A stretch of DNA of 64,000 bases. It comes from a virus. Of this stretch, positions 1 to 7,461 are shown piece by piece. The notes beneath the pieces were generated by a model. It did no database searches. It was given only the letters and a program-made list of their open reading frames with translations, and was not told the origin of the DNA. The position numbers and the translations under genes are program-made. Within the stretch, counting starts at the first letter, position 1; each line of letters opens with the position of its first letter. The stretch lies in IMG/VR virus record IMGVR_UViG_3300028197_001183, positions 1 to 64,000 of that record; one strand, given 5' to 3'.

Positions 1-420
1 CATTTTGTATGAGTCGTCGGTAGTAATTTTGATTGGTCCCTGCTCAAGACGAATAGTCTGTGCAGGTGCAGTCTGTGCTGCTTTCTCAATCAATCTTTCC
101 ATCTGGTCTTTGGTAATTCCACCACCACTACCACCACCTTCTCCAGCTTTCTTTGCTGCCTGAACACCAAAAGTAGCCAGCACCCCAGTAAAGACGCTGG
201 CTATGAAAGTAGGATCTAGTTTTTGCTCTGGGATTCCAAGAGCAGGGGGGAGTTTGATATATGCCAGGGTGAGTATTCCACCACTCCAAACAAGGATACC
301 AAGCCTAACAAAAGTAGACAGAATAGCAAGTTGCTCTTCTTTGTCATCAGCTGCTTCTTTGATTTTACCTAGGAGACCTTTCTTTTTAGGTTCCACCTTG
401 GGTGTGGTTTCTTGTGACAT
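1..420 (-). CDS. Membrane protein, partial (3' end outside window)
   Basis: An open frame starts at ATG 420 and is still open after 140 codons at the window edge. The N-terminus is charged (residues 1-30). Two hydrophobic segments follow, about residues 38-55 (LGILVWSGGILTLAYIKL) and 69-86 (FIASVFTGVLATFGVQAA). A glycine-rich linker and a polar tail come next. The start overlaps the regA stop by one base (TAATG), so translation is probably coupled. I do not recognise the family. Two membrane segments and small size would fit a holin-like or other inner-membrane protein, but nothing in the sequence proves that. Confidence 0.7.
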   Translation of the reverse strand, partial: MSQETTPKVEPKKKGLLGKIKEAADDKEEQLAILSTFVRLGILVWSGGILTLAYIKLPPALGIPEQKLDPTFIASVFTGVLATFGVQAAKKAGEGGGSGGGITKDQMERLIEKAAQTAPAQTIRLEQGPIKITTDDSYKM

Positions 421-842
421 TAGGATTCAACTGGTTGTTTTTTCTTCCCAATATTATATTTAGACTCTAGAGTCCATTCACCTTTATCCTTAAAGGACAA
501 AACTTTGATTTGGTTAAGGGGAGCAAGCTCTCCTACCTCGTCATCACGAGCAATGTCAATCAGACCCCAGTCTGATAACAGTTTCGCAATGCGACTTCTA
601 CGTTCGATATCATTCGTAGTGATGTTTGTTGGCTTACCATCCAACGCAAACAACTCCTTGAAGTGTACGACGTAATACTTACCACGTTTGTGGAGAATGT
701 GACAAGACTGATATAGTTTGCGCTCTTTCCTAGACGCAACACCAATACGGGTGAGGGTTTCTCTTACCTTGAGAAAATCGTCGGGTTCTTTAAGCGTCAC
801 TTCTAACATCATGTCTTGAGACCATTGGATCTCATCGCTCAT
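420..842 (-). CDS. regA: RegA translational repressor
   Basis: T4 RegA binds initiation regions of early mRNAs and blocks their translation. The family signature is clear: LKEPDDFLKVRETLTRIG, LYQSCHILHKRGKYYVVHFKE and LLSDWGLI all align with T4 RegA from memory. The length is 140 residues against about 122 in T4. The extra residues are mainly an 11-residue N-terminal extension. ATG 842 is chosen because GGAGG lies 8 nt upstream, whereas the internal ATGs at 809-812 (the T4-equivalent start) have no ribosome binding site. It overlaps gp62 by ATGA, preserving the T4 order 44-62-regA. Confidence 0.93.
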   Translation of the reverse strand: MSDEIQWSQDMMLEVTLKEPDDFLKVRETLTRIGVASRKERKLYQSCHILHKRGKYYVVHFKELFALDGKPTNITTNDIERRSRIAKLLSDWGLIDIARDDEVGELAPLNQIKVLSFKDKGEWTLESKYNIGKKKQPVES

Positions 843-1231
843 TTCTTACCTCCAGTATTCAATTTAGATGCAATAATTTTTAGCTGGTCCTGGGTTAGAA
901 TCTTTAGTGCCGCTTGTGCTTTCTCAGTGTTGTAACCATAGTATTTTTTAACTAGGTCAAGATCACTGTCTTTTATCTTCTTGTCCCACGGGGAGAATCT
1001 CTTGGATTTCCTAACACTATATAGGAAATATTGATATTGTAAGTCACTGTCTAAATTCTGACATGCATTCATCTCATTAGCGTGCATCAACGTGTCGATG
1101 TGATGCATCATACACTTATTAATAACGTATGCTGGATACTTCTTCATGGCAATAGGATCCTCTGAGAGATCGCCTTGCTTCAGATTGATACTGTTAAGGT
1201 AGTCCTTAAGAGGGATGTCATACTGTGCCAT
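839..1231 (-). CDS. 62: Clamp loader small subunit gp62
   Basis: This 130-residue protein contains MKKYPAYVINKCMMHHIDT and SKRFSPWDKKIK, features of T4-like gp62. In T4 it forms a complex with four gp44 subunits and loads the gp45 clamp. It sits just before regA as in T4. It is separated from gp44 by five inserted genes and overlaps the 3' end of the dam gene by 14 nt. It is shorter than T4 gp62 (187 residues), as I recall for cyanophages. No ribosome binding site is visible, so translation is probably coupled to dam. Confidence 0.88.
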   Translation of the reverse strand: MAQYDIPLKDYLNSINLKQGDLSEDPIAMKKYPAYVINKCMMHHIDTLMHANEMNACQNLDSDLQYQYFLYSVRKSKRFSPWDKKIKDSDLDLVKKYYGYNTEKAQAALKILTQDQLKIIASKLNTGGKK

Positions 1232-2060
1232 AGAGAGATGCTAAAGGGGTGGATTCAACAAAGTTAGTAACTAACAATTCAGTCTTGAGTTTATTGTCTG
1301 GACGATGCTTCATACCATAGGTAATACGAAACTCTTCTTGATGATAGTTAGTATATGCTTCTTTCAACTCATCGTCAACATTGTATGTCACCAACCAGTT
1401 ATGAGGACATACCTTACAGTCTTCTACAAACTTTGTGTGATCAAAATTCTTATGCATCTCAGCATTAGTGCCATACAAATACGTCTTGATTTTGTATGGA
1501 GGATCTAGGAAGATGAATACATCTTTGTCACCCCCACTCATTATGACTTCTTCATAATCTAGGTTAGTGATACGCCAGTGCTGAATGATCTGAGAGATAT
1601 TCTTCAGATGATTAGCACCACGGGTAGTAAAGTTTTGGTTAGATGCAGTCTTAGAGAAGGAAGAGTTCTCAGTCAACCCGCTATAACTGCACTTATTAAG
1701 AATCCAAAAAAGCTGAGCTTGACGAAAAATGTCTGCCTTGGAAATCTCTGCCTTAGCAGAGATAAACAACTCCTTTGCTTTCTCTTCGGTACTATGCTCA
1801 GTTTTAATCTGGTAGAGTGTTTCAGATAACTCATCCCCACGATCCTGTAACATCTTCCAGAAACTGTAGAGATATTCATACTTATCATTAATCCATACGG
1901 GAGTGTCAGGATACTTTTGAGTGAAGAGAAGTGCAAGACTTGCTCCACCCACAAAGGGCTCACGAAATTCTGAGATGTTAGTTGGAAACTTCTCGATTAA
2001 ACTCTTTGCTACCCGTGATTTTCCACCAGGATAGCGTAGTGGAGTTTTCAAATACTTCAT
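1218..2060 (-). CDS. dam: DNA adenine methyltransferase (Dam, D12 class)
   Basis: This 280-residue protein has the class D12 N6-adenine methyltransferase motifs in order: LRYPGGKSR at residues 7-15, REPFVGGASLALLF at about 33-46 (AdoMet-binding FxGG) and the catalytic DPPY (IFLDPPYKI) near 187. It likely methylates adenine in a short site such as GATC, protecting phage DNA or marking strands. It is full length for the family (T4 Dam is 259). It lies between the two clamp-loader genes, which are adjacent in T4, so it looks like an insertion. AAAGG lies about 11 nt before the ATG. Confidence 0.93.
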   Translation of the reverse strand: MKYLKTPLRYPGGKSRVAKSLIEKFPTNISEFREPFVGGASLALLFTQKYPDTPVWINDKYEYLYSFWKMLQDRGDELSETLYQIKTEHSTEEKAKELFISAKAEISKADIFRQAQLFWILNKCSYSGLTENSSFSKTASNQNFTTRGANHLKNISQIIQHWRITNLDYEEVIMSGGDKDVFIFLDPPYKIKTYLYGTNAEMHKNFDHTKFVEDCKVCPHNWLVTYNVDDELKEAYTNYHQEEFRITYGMKHRPDNKLKTELLVTNFVESTPLASLYGTV

Positions 2061-2701
2061 TCTATAGAAACCTTTAATTGTGGCATTTCATATGGACCCA
2101 CATTAATGTTACCACAGGGGAATACATTAAATGAAATAGTCCAACGGTCATAATTATCTAGTTGACGACCTGAGTAGTGTCGCAACCAGGAGGGGAAGAG
2201 AATAAGTTTATTCTCCTGTGCATCAAATTTTTCATTGATGCCCCATGCACGATCCATCATATCACCTTGGAAAACATCTAGTGTGTCATATGTGCGAGGT
2301 GTAACAGGATCGTCAAAGAAGGTAGGAGCACCTGGAGTGAGGTAATAGACAGCACTCAGATAAGACATCGGATGCCTATGTAAGGGGTGCCCTACGCCAC
2401 TCCCAGCAGGTGCATGGTTAAACCACATGGAAGAGATCTCTAGAGCATCACAGTAGAGTTTGTAGGCGTACCTATACTCTGCCAGACAGTCCCAGAAAAA
2501 TTGTCTCAACTGTGTGATAGGACCCTCTTCAATCTTATGGAGATCAGGACGTGATGTAATGACACCTTCAGGAAAGTTTGACTGATGAGCAGGAAACCCG
2601 TCCATGGATTCAATCACACGTTGGTTGAGAGTCTCATCAGGTTGTTGATATGTCCTGCATACCACAGGAAACATATGTAATTCAGTCCCTTGCATAGTCA
2701 T
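2057..2701 (-). CDS. Putative 2OG-Fe(II) oxygenase (copy B)
   Basis: The 214 residues resemble the phage 2OG-Fe(II) oxygenase family (PF13759-like, from memory). The core reads HRHPMSYLSAVYYLTPGAP, then FFDDP, then FPSWLRHYSG and a basic residue in DRWTISFNV. The histidine after HR, the later RHYSG histidine and the following arginine are candidate iron and 2-oxoglutarate ligands. It is paralogous to the gene immediately upstream, which shares HRHPMSY and YLTPGAPT, so it arose by tandem duplication. The start is uncertain: ATG at 2701 or 2695, overlapping the upstream copy by about 20 nt. The substrate is unknown. Confidence 0.75.
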   Translation of the reverse strand: MTMQGTELHMFPVVCRTYQQPDETLNQRVIESMDGFPAHQSNFPEGVITSRPDLHKIEEGPITQLRQFFWDCLAEYRYAYKLYCDALEISSMWFNHAPAGSGVGHPLHRHPMSYLSAVYYLTPGAPTFFDDPVTPRTYDTLDVFQGDMMDRAWGINEKFDAQENKLILFPSWLRHYSGRQLDNYDRWTISFNVFPCGNINVGPYEMPQLKVSIE

Positions 2702-3347
2702 TAAGATTCAATGGTCCAAGATTATCATTCCAGGATTCTACTTTAACCTTACTCATAGGTTTACCAAACCCACCAGTATTAATACCACCATTAGGATAGG
2801 TGTTAAAGGCAATAGAATACCTATCAACATCATCATGATTTGGTAGACTAGCATGGATCATATAACTAGGAAATATAATCAACCCACCAGCACCACCATG
2901 ATATGCCAACTCCATCCCAATCTTTCCATCTAGGTGGAAAGATCCCCACTCTCTCTGGAAGAGAGGGTCCACAAAGATTGTAGGAGCACCTGGAGTGAGG
3001 TAGAAGATGCCACTGTAGTAGGACATAGGATGCCTGTGTGCATCATGATGATGACCAGACTTTGCTAGGGACCTATTTGACCATGCTTTGTTGACTGCCA
3101 GACGATCACAATCAAGACCCGTATCAACATGCACAGTGTCTATACATGTTTGAAACCAAGACATGAGTGGTTTGAATACTTCCATACGATGAATATCGTC
3201 ACTGGTTTTAACACCAGTAGGTTCGTTGTATGCTTGATACACCAGATCTTTTGCAAGACCTAGAGTATCATCAATCATAAGTTGATCACAACGAAACTCA
3301 AAACATTGAATAGGAAATAAGTTAAGTGGTTCGTAGTTTTGTCTCAC
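2682..3347 (-). CDS. Putative 2OG-Fe(II) oxygenase (copy A)
   Basis: This 221-residue paralogue of the next gene contains AHRHPMSYYSGIFYLTPGAP, IFVDP, FPSYMIHASLPNHDDVDR and YSIAFNTYPNG. This is the double-stranded beta-helix pattern of phage 2OG-Fe(II) oxygenases. The start is GTG 3347, preceded by AGGG 7 nt upstream and overlapping the previous stop as GTGA. An ATG two bases earlier is in the wrong frame. It is part of the block inserted between gp44 and gp62. The reaction is probably a hydroxylation, with unknown target. Confidence 0.75.
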   Translation of the reverse strand: MRQNYEPLNLFPIQCFEFRCDQLMIDDTLGLAKDLVYQAYNEPTGVKTSDDIHRMEVFKPLMSWFQTCIDTVHVDTGLDCDRLAVNKAWSNRSLAKSGHHHDAHRHPMSYYSGIFYLTPGAPTIFVDPLFQREWGSFHLDGKIGMELAYHGGAGGLIIFPSYMIHASLPNHDDVDRYSIAFNTYPNGGINTGGFGKPMSKVKVESWNDNLGPLNLNDYARD

Positions 3348-3544
3348 ATGTAGCCCTCATATGGATTTGGTTTGACTTCAAGCATCACACCGTTAACCTT
3401 ATTAATTAGGTCTTCCAAAGAGTAATGCAACTTACGGTATCCACTACCAACATAGATCTGACCTAGCAGCACAGAGACAGTAGCAACTCCCCAGAAGATA
3501 TAATAAAATTTAGATTTAACCTGTGCTCTTCTCTTTTCAATCAT
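3344..3544 (-). CDS. Small single-pass membrane protein
   Basis: This 66-residue protein has a basic N-terminus (MIEKRRAQVKSK), one hydrophobic segment at about residues 13-32 (FYYIFWGVATVSVLLGQIYV) and a polar tail. The positive-inside rule suggests the N-terminus stays in the cytoplasm. Its start overlaps the upstream stop by one base (TAATG) and its stop overlaps the next start (GTGA), so it belongs to the same operon. I recognise no family. Confidence 0.7.
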   Translation of the reverse strand: MIEKRRAQVKSKFYYIFWGVATVSVLLGQIYVGSGYRKLHYSLEDLINKVNGVMLEVKPNPYEGYM

Positions 3545-3834
3545 TACATCACAAGTCTTTTACTAGGTGTTTCAATGATACTAAACATTTGCTCAAACTG
3601 TTTGACCACTGGCTCTTGAGTGTCAAGAGGACCGAATACAATGTAGTCTTTGGGGACAGTCACAGGTGCGTCACGTCCATTCAGAAGTGGTGCCCAAGGA
3701 GCAAACCCCAGTCTACCTTCTCCACTAGGAATAGCGACAATAGGGTTACAGAAGGTGAGACTATCTTCAGTCTCTTCGATCAGGTCTGCAACGACATCTT
3801 CGCCAGACCGCATACGGAATACTTTTACATTCAT
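3544..3834 (-). CDS. Hypothetical protein, LSm-like (paralogue of the gene at 13361)
   Basis: This 96-residue beta-rich protein begins VFRMRSGEDVVADLIEETED and ends in a PKDYIVFGPLD segment followed by a helix. It resembles the 142-residue protein at 13361-13789: both have V-x-(S/T)-G-E-(D/E)-V, then ED..T, then a G-E-..-G-(F/L)-A turn, then a (Y/D)-I-V strand. The pattern recalls Sm/LSm-like small barrels, which often bind RNA, but that is inference. It is coupled by ATGA to gp44 upstream, inside the replication operon. Confidence 0.75.
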   Translation of the reverse strand: MNVKVFRMRSGEDVVADLIEETEDSLTFCNPIVAIPSGEGRLGFAPWAPLLNGRDAPVTVPKDYIVFGPLDTQEPVVKQFEQMFSIIETPSKRLVM

Positions 3835-4778
3835 TTGAATTCACATCTCATCATTAATTCGGTCAGGAATGCCACCATGTTGATCTCTTGGTCAACAACG
3901 AAAGCAGACTTATACTGATACTCAGAGATGACCAGCACTGCTTCAGGAATTGACTTTGGTTGGACATGGATGTAGAGGTTATCATAGATTTTTCTCATTA
4001 TAGAATGGGGCTCGTTGTCCATATTCTGAGTTACCCACTTCTTCATGTTGGTAAACTCTTTTGTGCGAATATATCCCACGAGGTTGGTAATGTTGATGTC
4101 ATTAGAGACACCAAGGATACCTGTATCAATTTTCCCAGAAGAGGAATACCGTTGCAACTCATTGAGTGTGCGACGGAAGTCTGGAAAATATTTCTGGACC
4201 ACCTCAGCGACAACCTTTGGCTCATAGTTGACGCCTTCACTATCTAGGATAGTTTTCACACGGTTGAAAAATGCACCTGCTAATGCCTGCTTATCTTTAC
4301 CCTTGAGGGCGAAGTCAACAACAGAGCATCGTGAGTGTAGGGGAGAGATGATCTTATTCTTGTAGTTACAAGTAAAGATAAATCTACAATTCCCCTGAAA
4401 CTCTTCGATGCAAGCACGGAGAAGCATCTGCACATCAGGTGTGGTGTTATCTGCCTCATCAATAATGATGACCTTATGCTTAGCAGTAGAGGTCAAAGAG
4501 ACTGTAGAAGCATACACTTTTGCCTGGTTACGTACGGTATCGAGGAAACGACCTTCGTCAGATCCGTTGATAACCAGACAGTCAGCACCTAACTCCCTAC
4601 ACAGTGCCTTAGCGATAGTAGTTTTACCAACACCAGCAGACCCTGAGAGTAAGAGATTAGGGATCTCACCCTGATCCAGGAAACCTTGAAAGATTTCTTT
4701 AGTGCTTCCTGGTAGAATGCAGTCTCCAATAGTCTGAGGACGATATTTCTCTACCCAAAGAAACAGTTTGTTACTCAT
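3831..4778 (-). CDS. 44: Clamp loader ATPase gp44
   Basis: This AAA+ ATPase opens and loads the gp45 sliding clamp. It has Walker A GSAGVGKTT (residues 46-54), Walker B VIIIDEAD (103-110) and the clamp-loader SRC motif (149-151). Its 315 residues match T4 gp44 (319). It overlaps gp45 by ATGA, keeping the T4 order 45-44. Downstream, the partner gp62 is separated by an LSm-like protein, a membrane protein, two oxygenases and dam. Confidence 0.96.
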   Translation of the reverse strand: MSNKLFLWVEKYRPQTIGDCILPGSTKEIFQGFLDQGEIPNLLLSGSAGVGKTTIAKALCRELGADCLVINGSDEGRFLDTVRNQAKVYASTVSLTSTAKHKVIIIDEADNTTPDVQMLLRACIEEFQGNCRFIFTCNYKNKIISPLHSRCSVVDFALKGKDKQALAGAFFNRVKTILDSEGVNYEPKVVAEVVQKYFPDFRRTLNELQRYSSSGKIDTGILGVSNDINITNLVGYIRTKEFTNMKKWVTQNMDNEPHSIMRKIYDNLYIHVQPKSIPEAVLVISEYQYKSAFVVDQEINMVAFLTELMMRCEFK

Positions 4779-5497
4779 TTGTTAGGCTCTAGTGCGATGA
4801 AGTAGTTGAGGGATGAGCTGGAGAGACTGGTGAAGTTGGCAATGTTACGTCGTGAGAGCGTTACATGATAACTACCAGGGAGCAGTTTCAGATTCTCAAC
4901 CTTGAAACAATAGCAAAACGTAAGACGCTCAACTGTCATATTACCTGGGTCGCTGAAGGTTGGTTTCTTCAGTGGCAGGGAGAAGACATTAGAAGTGTCA
5001 TTCTTTTTGTCCTTTACACAGATACTATACTCACCTTCAAATCCATAGATGCAGAGATCTTCCACACCATAGACTTTGGATGCCTGCATCAGTTGCTCTA
5101 GATCCATCTGTGGCAGGTCAAAGAATAACTCAGTCTCAGGGAGGTTAGGATTAAACTCAGGGACTTTGCCGATGATGTCGGGATCACTGTAGTAGAAGGT
5201 AGTCTTACCCTTAGTGTCCTCGTCGTAGATCACAACCTTCTTGCTATCAGGGTAGAAGAGAGTGGGAGACTTGAAGAGGGACAAAGCACCGAGGAAGAGA
5301 GGCAGATCATAGATTGCCATCTGCTCAGGGATTCCCTCACGGATATCGCTTGCAGCGATGATATTCTTATTGACTGACATCGTTTCAACAAACTTACCAG
5401 GCTCAATAAGAATAGATTTGTTAATACCACTGAAGTTACGGAGTAAATCAATGGTTTGCTTACTCAGTTTAACAGTTTGTCTTGCTTCGGCTTGCAT
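4775..5497 (-). CDS. 45: Sliding clamp gp45
   Basis: The 240 residues match the T4-like processivity clamp (T4 228 residues). Recognisable segments are LSKQTIDLLRNFSGINKSIL, IYDLPLFLGALSLF and TFCYCFKVENLKLLPGSYHV. The trimeric clamp tethers DNA polymerase. In T4 it also activates late transcription together with gp55 and gp33, so this gene links replication to the late promoters seen here. It is separated by only two bases from the DUF3310-like gene upstream. Confidence 0.94.
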   Translation of the reverse strand: MQAEARQTVKLSKQTIDLLRNFSGINKSILIEPGKFVETMSVNKNIIAASDIREGIPEQMAIYDLPLFLGALSLFKSPTLFYPDSKKVVIYDEDTKGKTTFYYSDPDIIGKVPEFNPNLPETELFFDLPQMDLEQLMQASKVYGVEDLCIYGFEGEYSICVKDKKNDTSNVFSLPLKKPTFSDPGNMTVERLTFCYCFKVENLKLLPGSYHVTLSRRNIANFTSLSSSSLNYFIALEPNK

Positions 5498-5499
5498 AA

Positions 5500-5787
5500 T
5501 TACTGGGGGTAAGTTTCGGTTGTTGTAGACTGGTCGCTGAAGTGAATCAGCAACACAGCATAGTGTAGCACTTTCATAAGGTCACGTCTAGCAGTGCCTT
5601 TCTTGTCATAGCGAGAAGCGTACTTTAGGATGTTACTCCTACAGAATGCCTCAGCGTCACCACAAGCATTGATGAGATCAAGGGTCTGGATACCTTCGGC
5701 ACCACTGGAATAGTGTTGCCGATAGGTGCCAATGATATAGTCTTTCAACTCCTTGATGATCTCTTCTTCGTTATACTTGTTTGCCAT
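5500..5787 (-). CDS. DUF3310-like small protein
   Basis: This 95-residue protein has the segment FCRSNILKYASRYDKKGTAR followed by RDLMKVLHYAVLLI. It resembles the DUF3310 (SaV-like) family of phages, whose core is a GN.IKYI.RY..KG...DL.KA..Y pattern. Some members are annotated as nucleotide-kinase-like, but no kinase motif is visible. It lies between cobS and gp45 in the replication operon. Confidence 0.7.
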   Translation of the reverse strand: MANKYNEEEIIKELKDYIIGTYRQHYSSGAEGIQTLDLINACGDAEAFCRSNILKYASRYDKKGTARRDLMKVLHYAVLLIHFSDQSTTTETYPQ

Positions 5788-5815
5788 AATATACGGAGGT
5801 TATCTATAAAGGATA

Positions 5816-6898
5816 TCAGAGATTGAGAGGATTGTCAACAGAGATGTCAACGTCGGCATCAATCTTATCATACAACTCAATGAATGACTGCTTAGTCTCG
5901 TCATCAAAACGGTTGAGACATACCTTGATTGCCTTCACACGGTCAGAGAAGATACTGTATGCACGGATAATGTGGACAAGACGACGGGTAGAGATTACCT
6001 CATCAACACCACCATCCTTGAAAGTCTTACGGATGATGTCTGCCCAAGAAACAAGATTCTTGATGAAGTCATCATCGCAACAATCCAACTCGGTGCAGTA
6101 GTTGTGGAGCATCTTAATCTCAAGAGCAGGAGCAGGATAGTCTTGCTCAAAGGTCACAGGGAAACGCTCAAGGAATGCTTCATTGAGTACGTTAGTGCCG
6201 ATGAAACGACCGTCATCGCTACCTTTACCTTTAGTATTGGCAGTAGCAAAGATGTTGAAACCAGGAGCAGGTGTGACCTGACGACCAATCTTCTTAAGGA
6301 AGACACCCTTACCTTCTAGGACGGATTGCAGGCAGAGGATTTTGTTGGATGCGAGATCGATCTCGTCAAGTAGGAGCACTGCTCCACGCTCAAGTGCTTC
6401 AATAACTGGTCCATTGTGCCATACAGTGTTACCATCGACAAGACGGAAACCGCCAATAAGATCGTCTTCATCAGTTTCTACAGTAATGTTTACACGAATT
6501 AATTCACGCCCAAGAGCAGCACATGCTTGATCAACACCAAGGGTCTTACCGTTACCAGAGAGTCCCGTGATGAATGTGGGGTAGAAGATCTTAGACTTGA
6601 TGATCTTCTTAAGGTCAGTAGCGTTGCCGAAGGGCACATAGTTAGCATCCTTAGGGGGAATAAGTGATTCACTCTGCTTTACAACAGTCTCAAGTTGTTG
6701 CTTGATTTCTTGCACAGACAGATTCCACTTACCAATACCTGCTTTGTAGTCAATGAGACGCTTCTTGACAGTGGCAAAGGAGCAAGAGAAGTACTCAGCA
6801 GCACCCAACAATTCCGTAGTACCGACGCGCTCGCCATGCTTGCTTTGGAGATATTCAACGATTTGATCAGTGGTCACGGGGTGTTGGGCGAAAGTCAT
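5816..6898 (-). CDS. cobS: CobS-like / MoxR-type AAA+ ATPase
   Basis: This 360-residue AAA+ protein is widely carried by cyanomyoviruses as cobS. An N-terminal helical domain (about 1-60, ending in TVKKRLIDYKAGIGKWN) could be DNA- or partner-binding. The ATPase has Walker A GLSGNGKT (112-119), Walker B AVLLLDEID (173-181) and a sensor-1 Asn in FATANTKGKG. In cobalamin synthesis CobS works with CobT and CobN to insert cobalt. Here a CobT-like gene is nearby but no CobN is seen, so a MoxR-like remodelling role is equally possible. It has its own leader with a TATAAT and an inverted repeat. Confidence 0.88.
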   Translation of the reverse strand: MTFAQHPVTTDQIVEYLQSKHGERVGTTELLGAAEYFSCSFATVKKRLIDYKAGIGKWNLSVQEIKQQLETVVKQSESLIPPKDANYVPFGNATDLKKIIKSKIFYPTFITGLSGNGKTLGVDQACAALGRELIRVNITVETDEDDLIGGFRLVDGNTVWHNGPVIEALERGAVLLLDEIDLASNKILCLQSVLEGKGVFLKKIGRQVTPAPGFNIFATANTKGKGSDDGRFIGTNVLNEAFLERFPVTFEQDYPAPALEIKMLHNYCTELDCCDDDFIKNLVSWADIIRKTFKDGGVDEVISTRRLVHIIRAYSIFSDRVKAIKVCLNRFDDETKQSFIELYDKIDADVDISVDNPLNL

Positions 6899-6910
6899 GT
6901 GTTTCTTTGT

Positions 6911-6933
6911 TGTGTATACAGTTATTATACACA
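6911..6933 (-). promoter_or_regulatory. cobS promoter -10 and inverted-repeat operator
   Basis: A perfect 8-bp inverted repeat, TGTGTATA - 7 nt - TATACACA, lies 13 nt before the cobS ATG. On the minus strand the left arm runs into TATAAT (6924-6929), a good -10 hexamer. No -35 hexamer is visible at 16-18 nt. The same -10 plus an ATACACAA..AAAGAAA..CATGAC leader precedes cobT, suggesting shared control. Confidence 0.55.
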
Positions 6934-7461
6934 GGCAGGAGTGGAGTAGTAGTCCACCCAGGACGGTTTGTGAGCTGGCACACGCAGGTAGTTATTTGCT
7001 ACCCATGGTTTGCTTGCCACATACCGTTGGTATGCTTCGATAGTAGAGATACTGTCGTCAAACTTCCACTCGTCAGGCATAGCGCGAGCGAATGGAGTGT
7101 GGTCATCAGGACAACCATGTTGATACGTGAGTGCAGCAACAAAGATTGATGATTGACAGGCATGTCTTTTACCGTATCTATATGTATATTCTTCACATAG
7201 AGAAATGCCATGCTGCATCAACCACTGAATATTATGATCAGACTCTGCCACCCACTTAGTGCAAGGATGATTACGAAATGCACCCTTCTCTGTAGCGTAA
7301 GGAGTCCCATCTTTCTTCAGGACAGGACCCTCATTGAGATACCACTTACTGAATACAATAGCGAGCATCTGACAACACTCTAGTGGCATCTTGACGATGT
7401 GTTTGTCTGGCAGACAAGTTGCTGCCAGGGTTGGATCATCATCTACTGCAAAGATATTCAT
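6925..7461 (-). CDS. Conserved phage protein of unknown function
   Basis: This 178-residue protein opens with MNIFAVDDDPTLAATCLPDK and HIVKMPLECCQML. It continues with HPCTKWVAESDHNIQWL and CEEYTYRYGKRHACQ, ending in MPDEWKF and a YQRYVASKPW segment. I recognise it as a family seen in T4-like phages and some bacteria, but I know no demonstrated function. The conserved D, H, K, E, Y and R residues look like an enzyme active site. It is coupled to cobT by ATGA and sits between cobT and cobS, so it may act with them. Confidence 0.75.
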   Translation of the reverse strand: MNIFAVDDDPTLAATCLPDKHIVKMPLECCQMLAIVFSKWYLNEGPVLKKDGTPYATEKGAFRNHPCTKWVAESDHNIQWLMQHGISLCEEYTYRYGKRHACQSSIFVAALTYQHGCPDDHTPFARAMPDEWKFDDSISTIEAYQRYVASKPWVANNYLRVPAHKPSWVDYYSTPACV

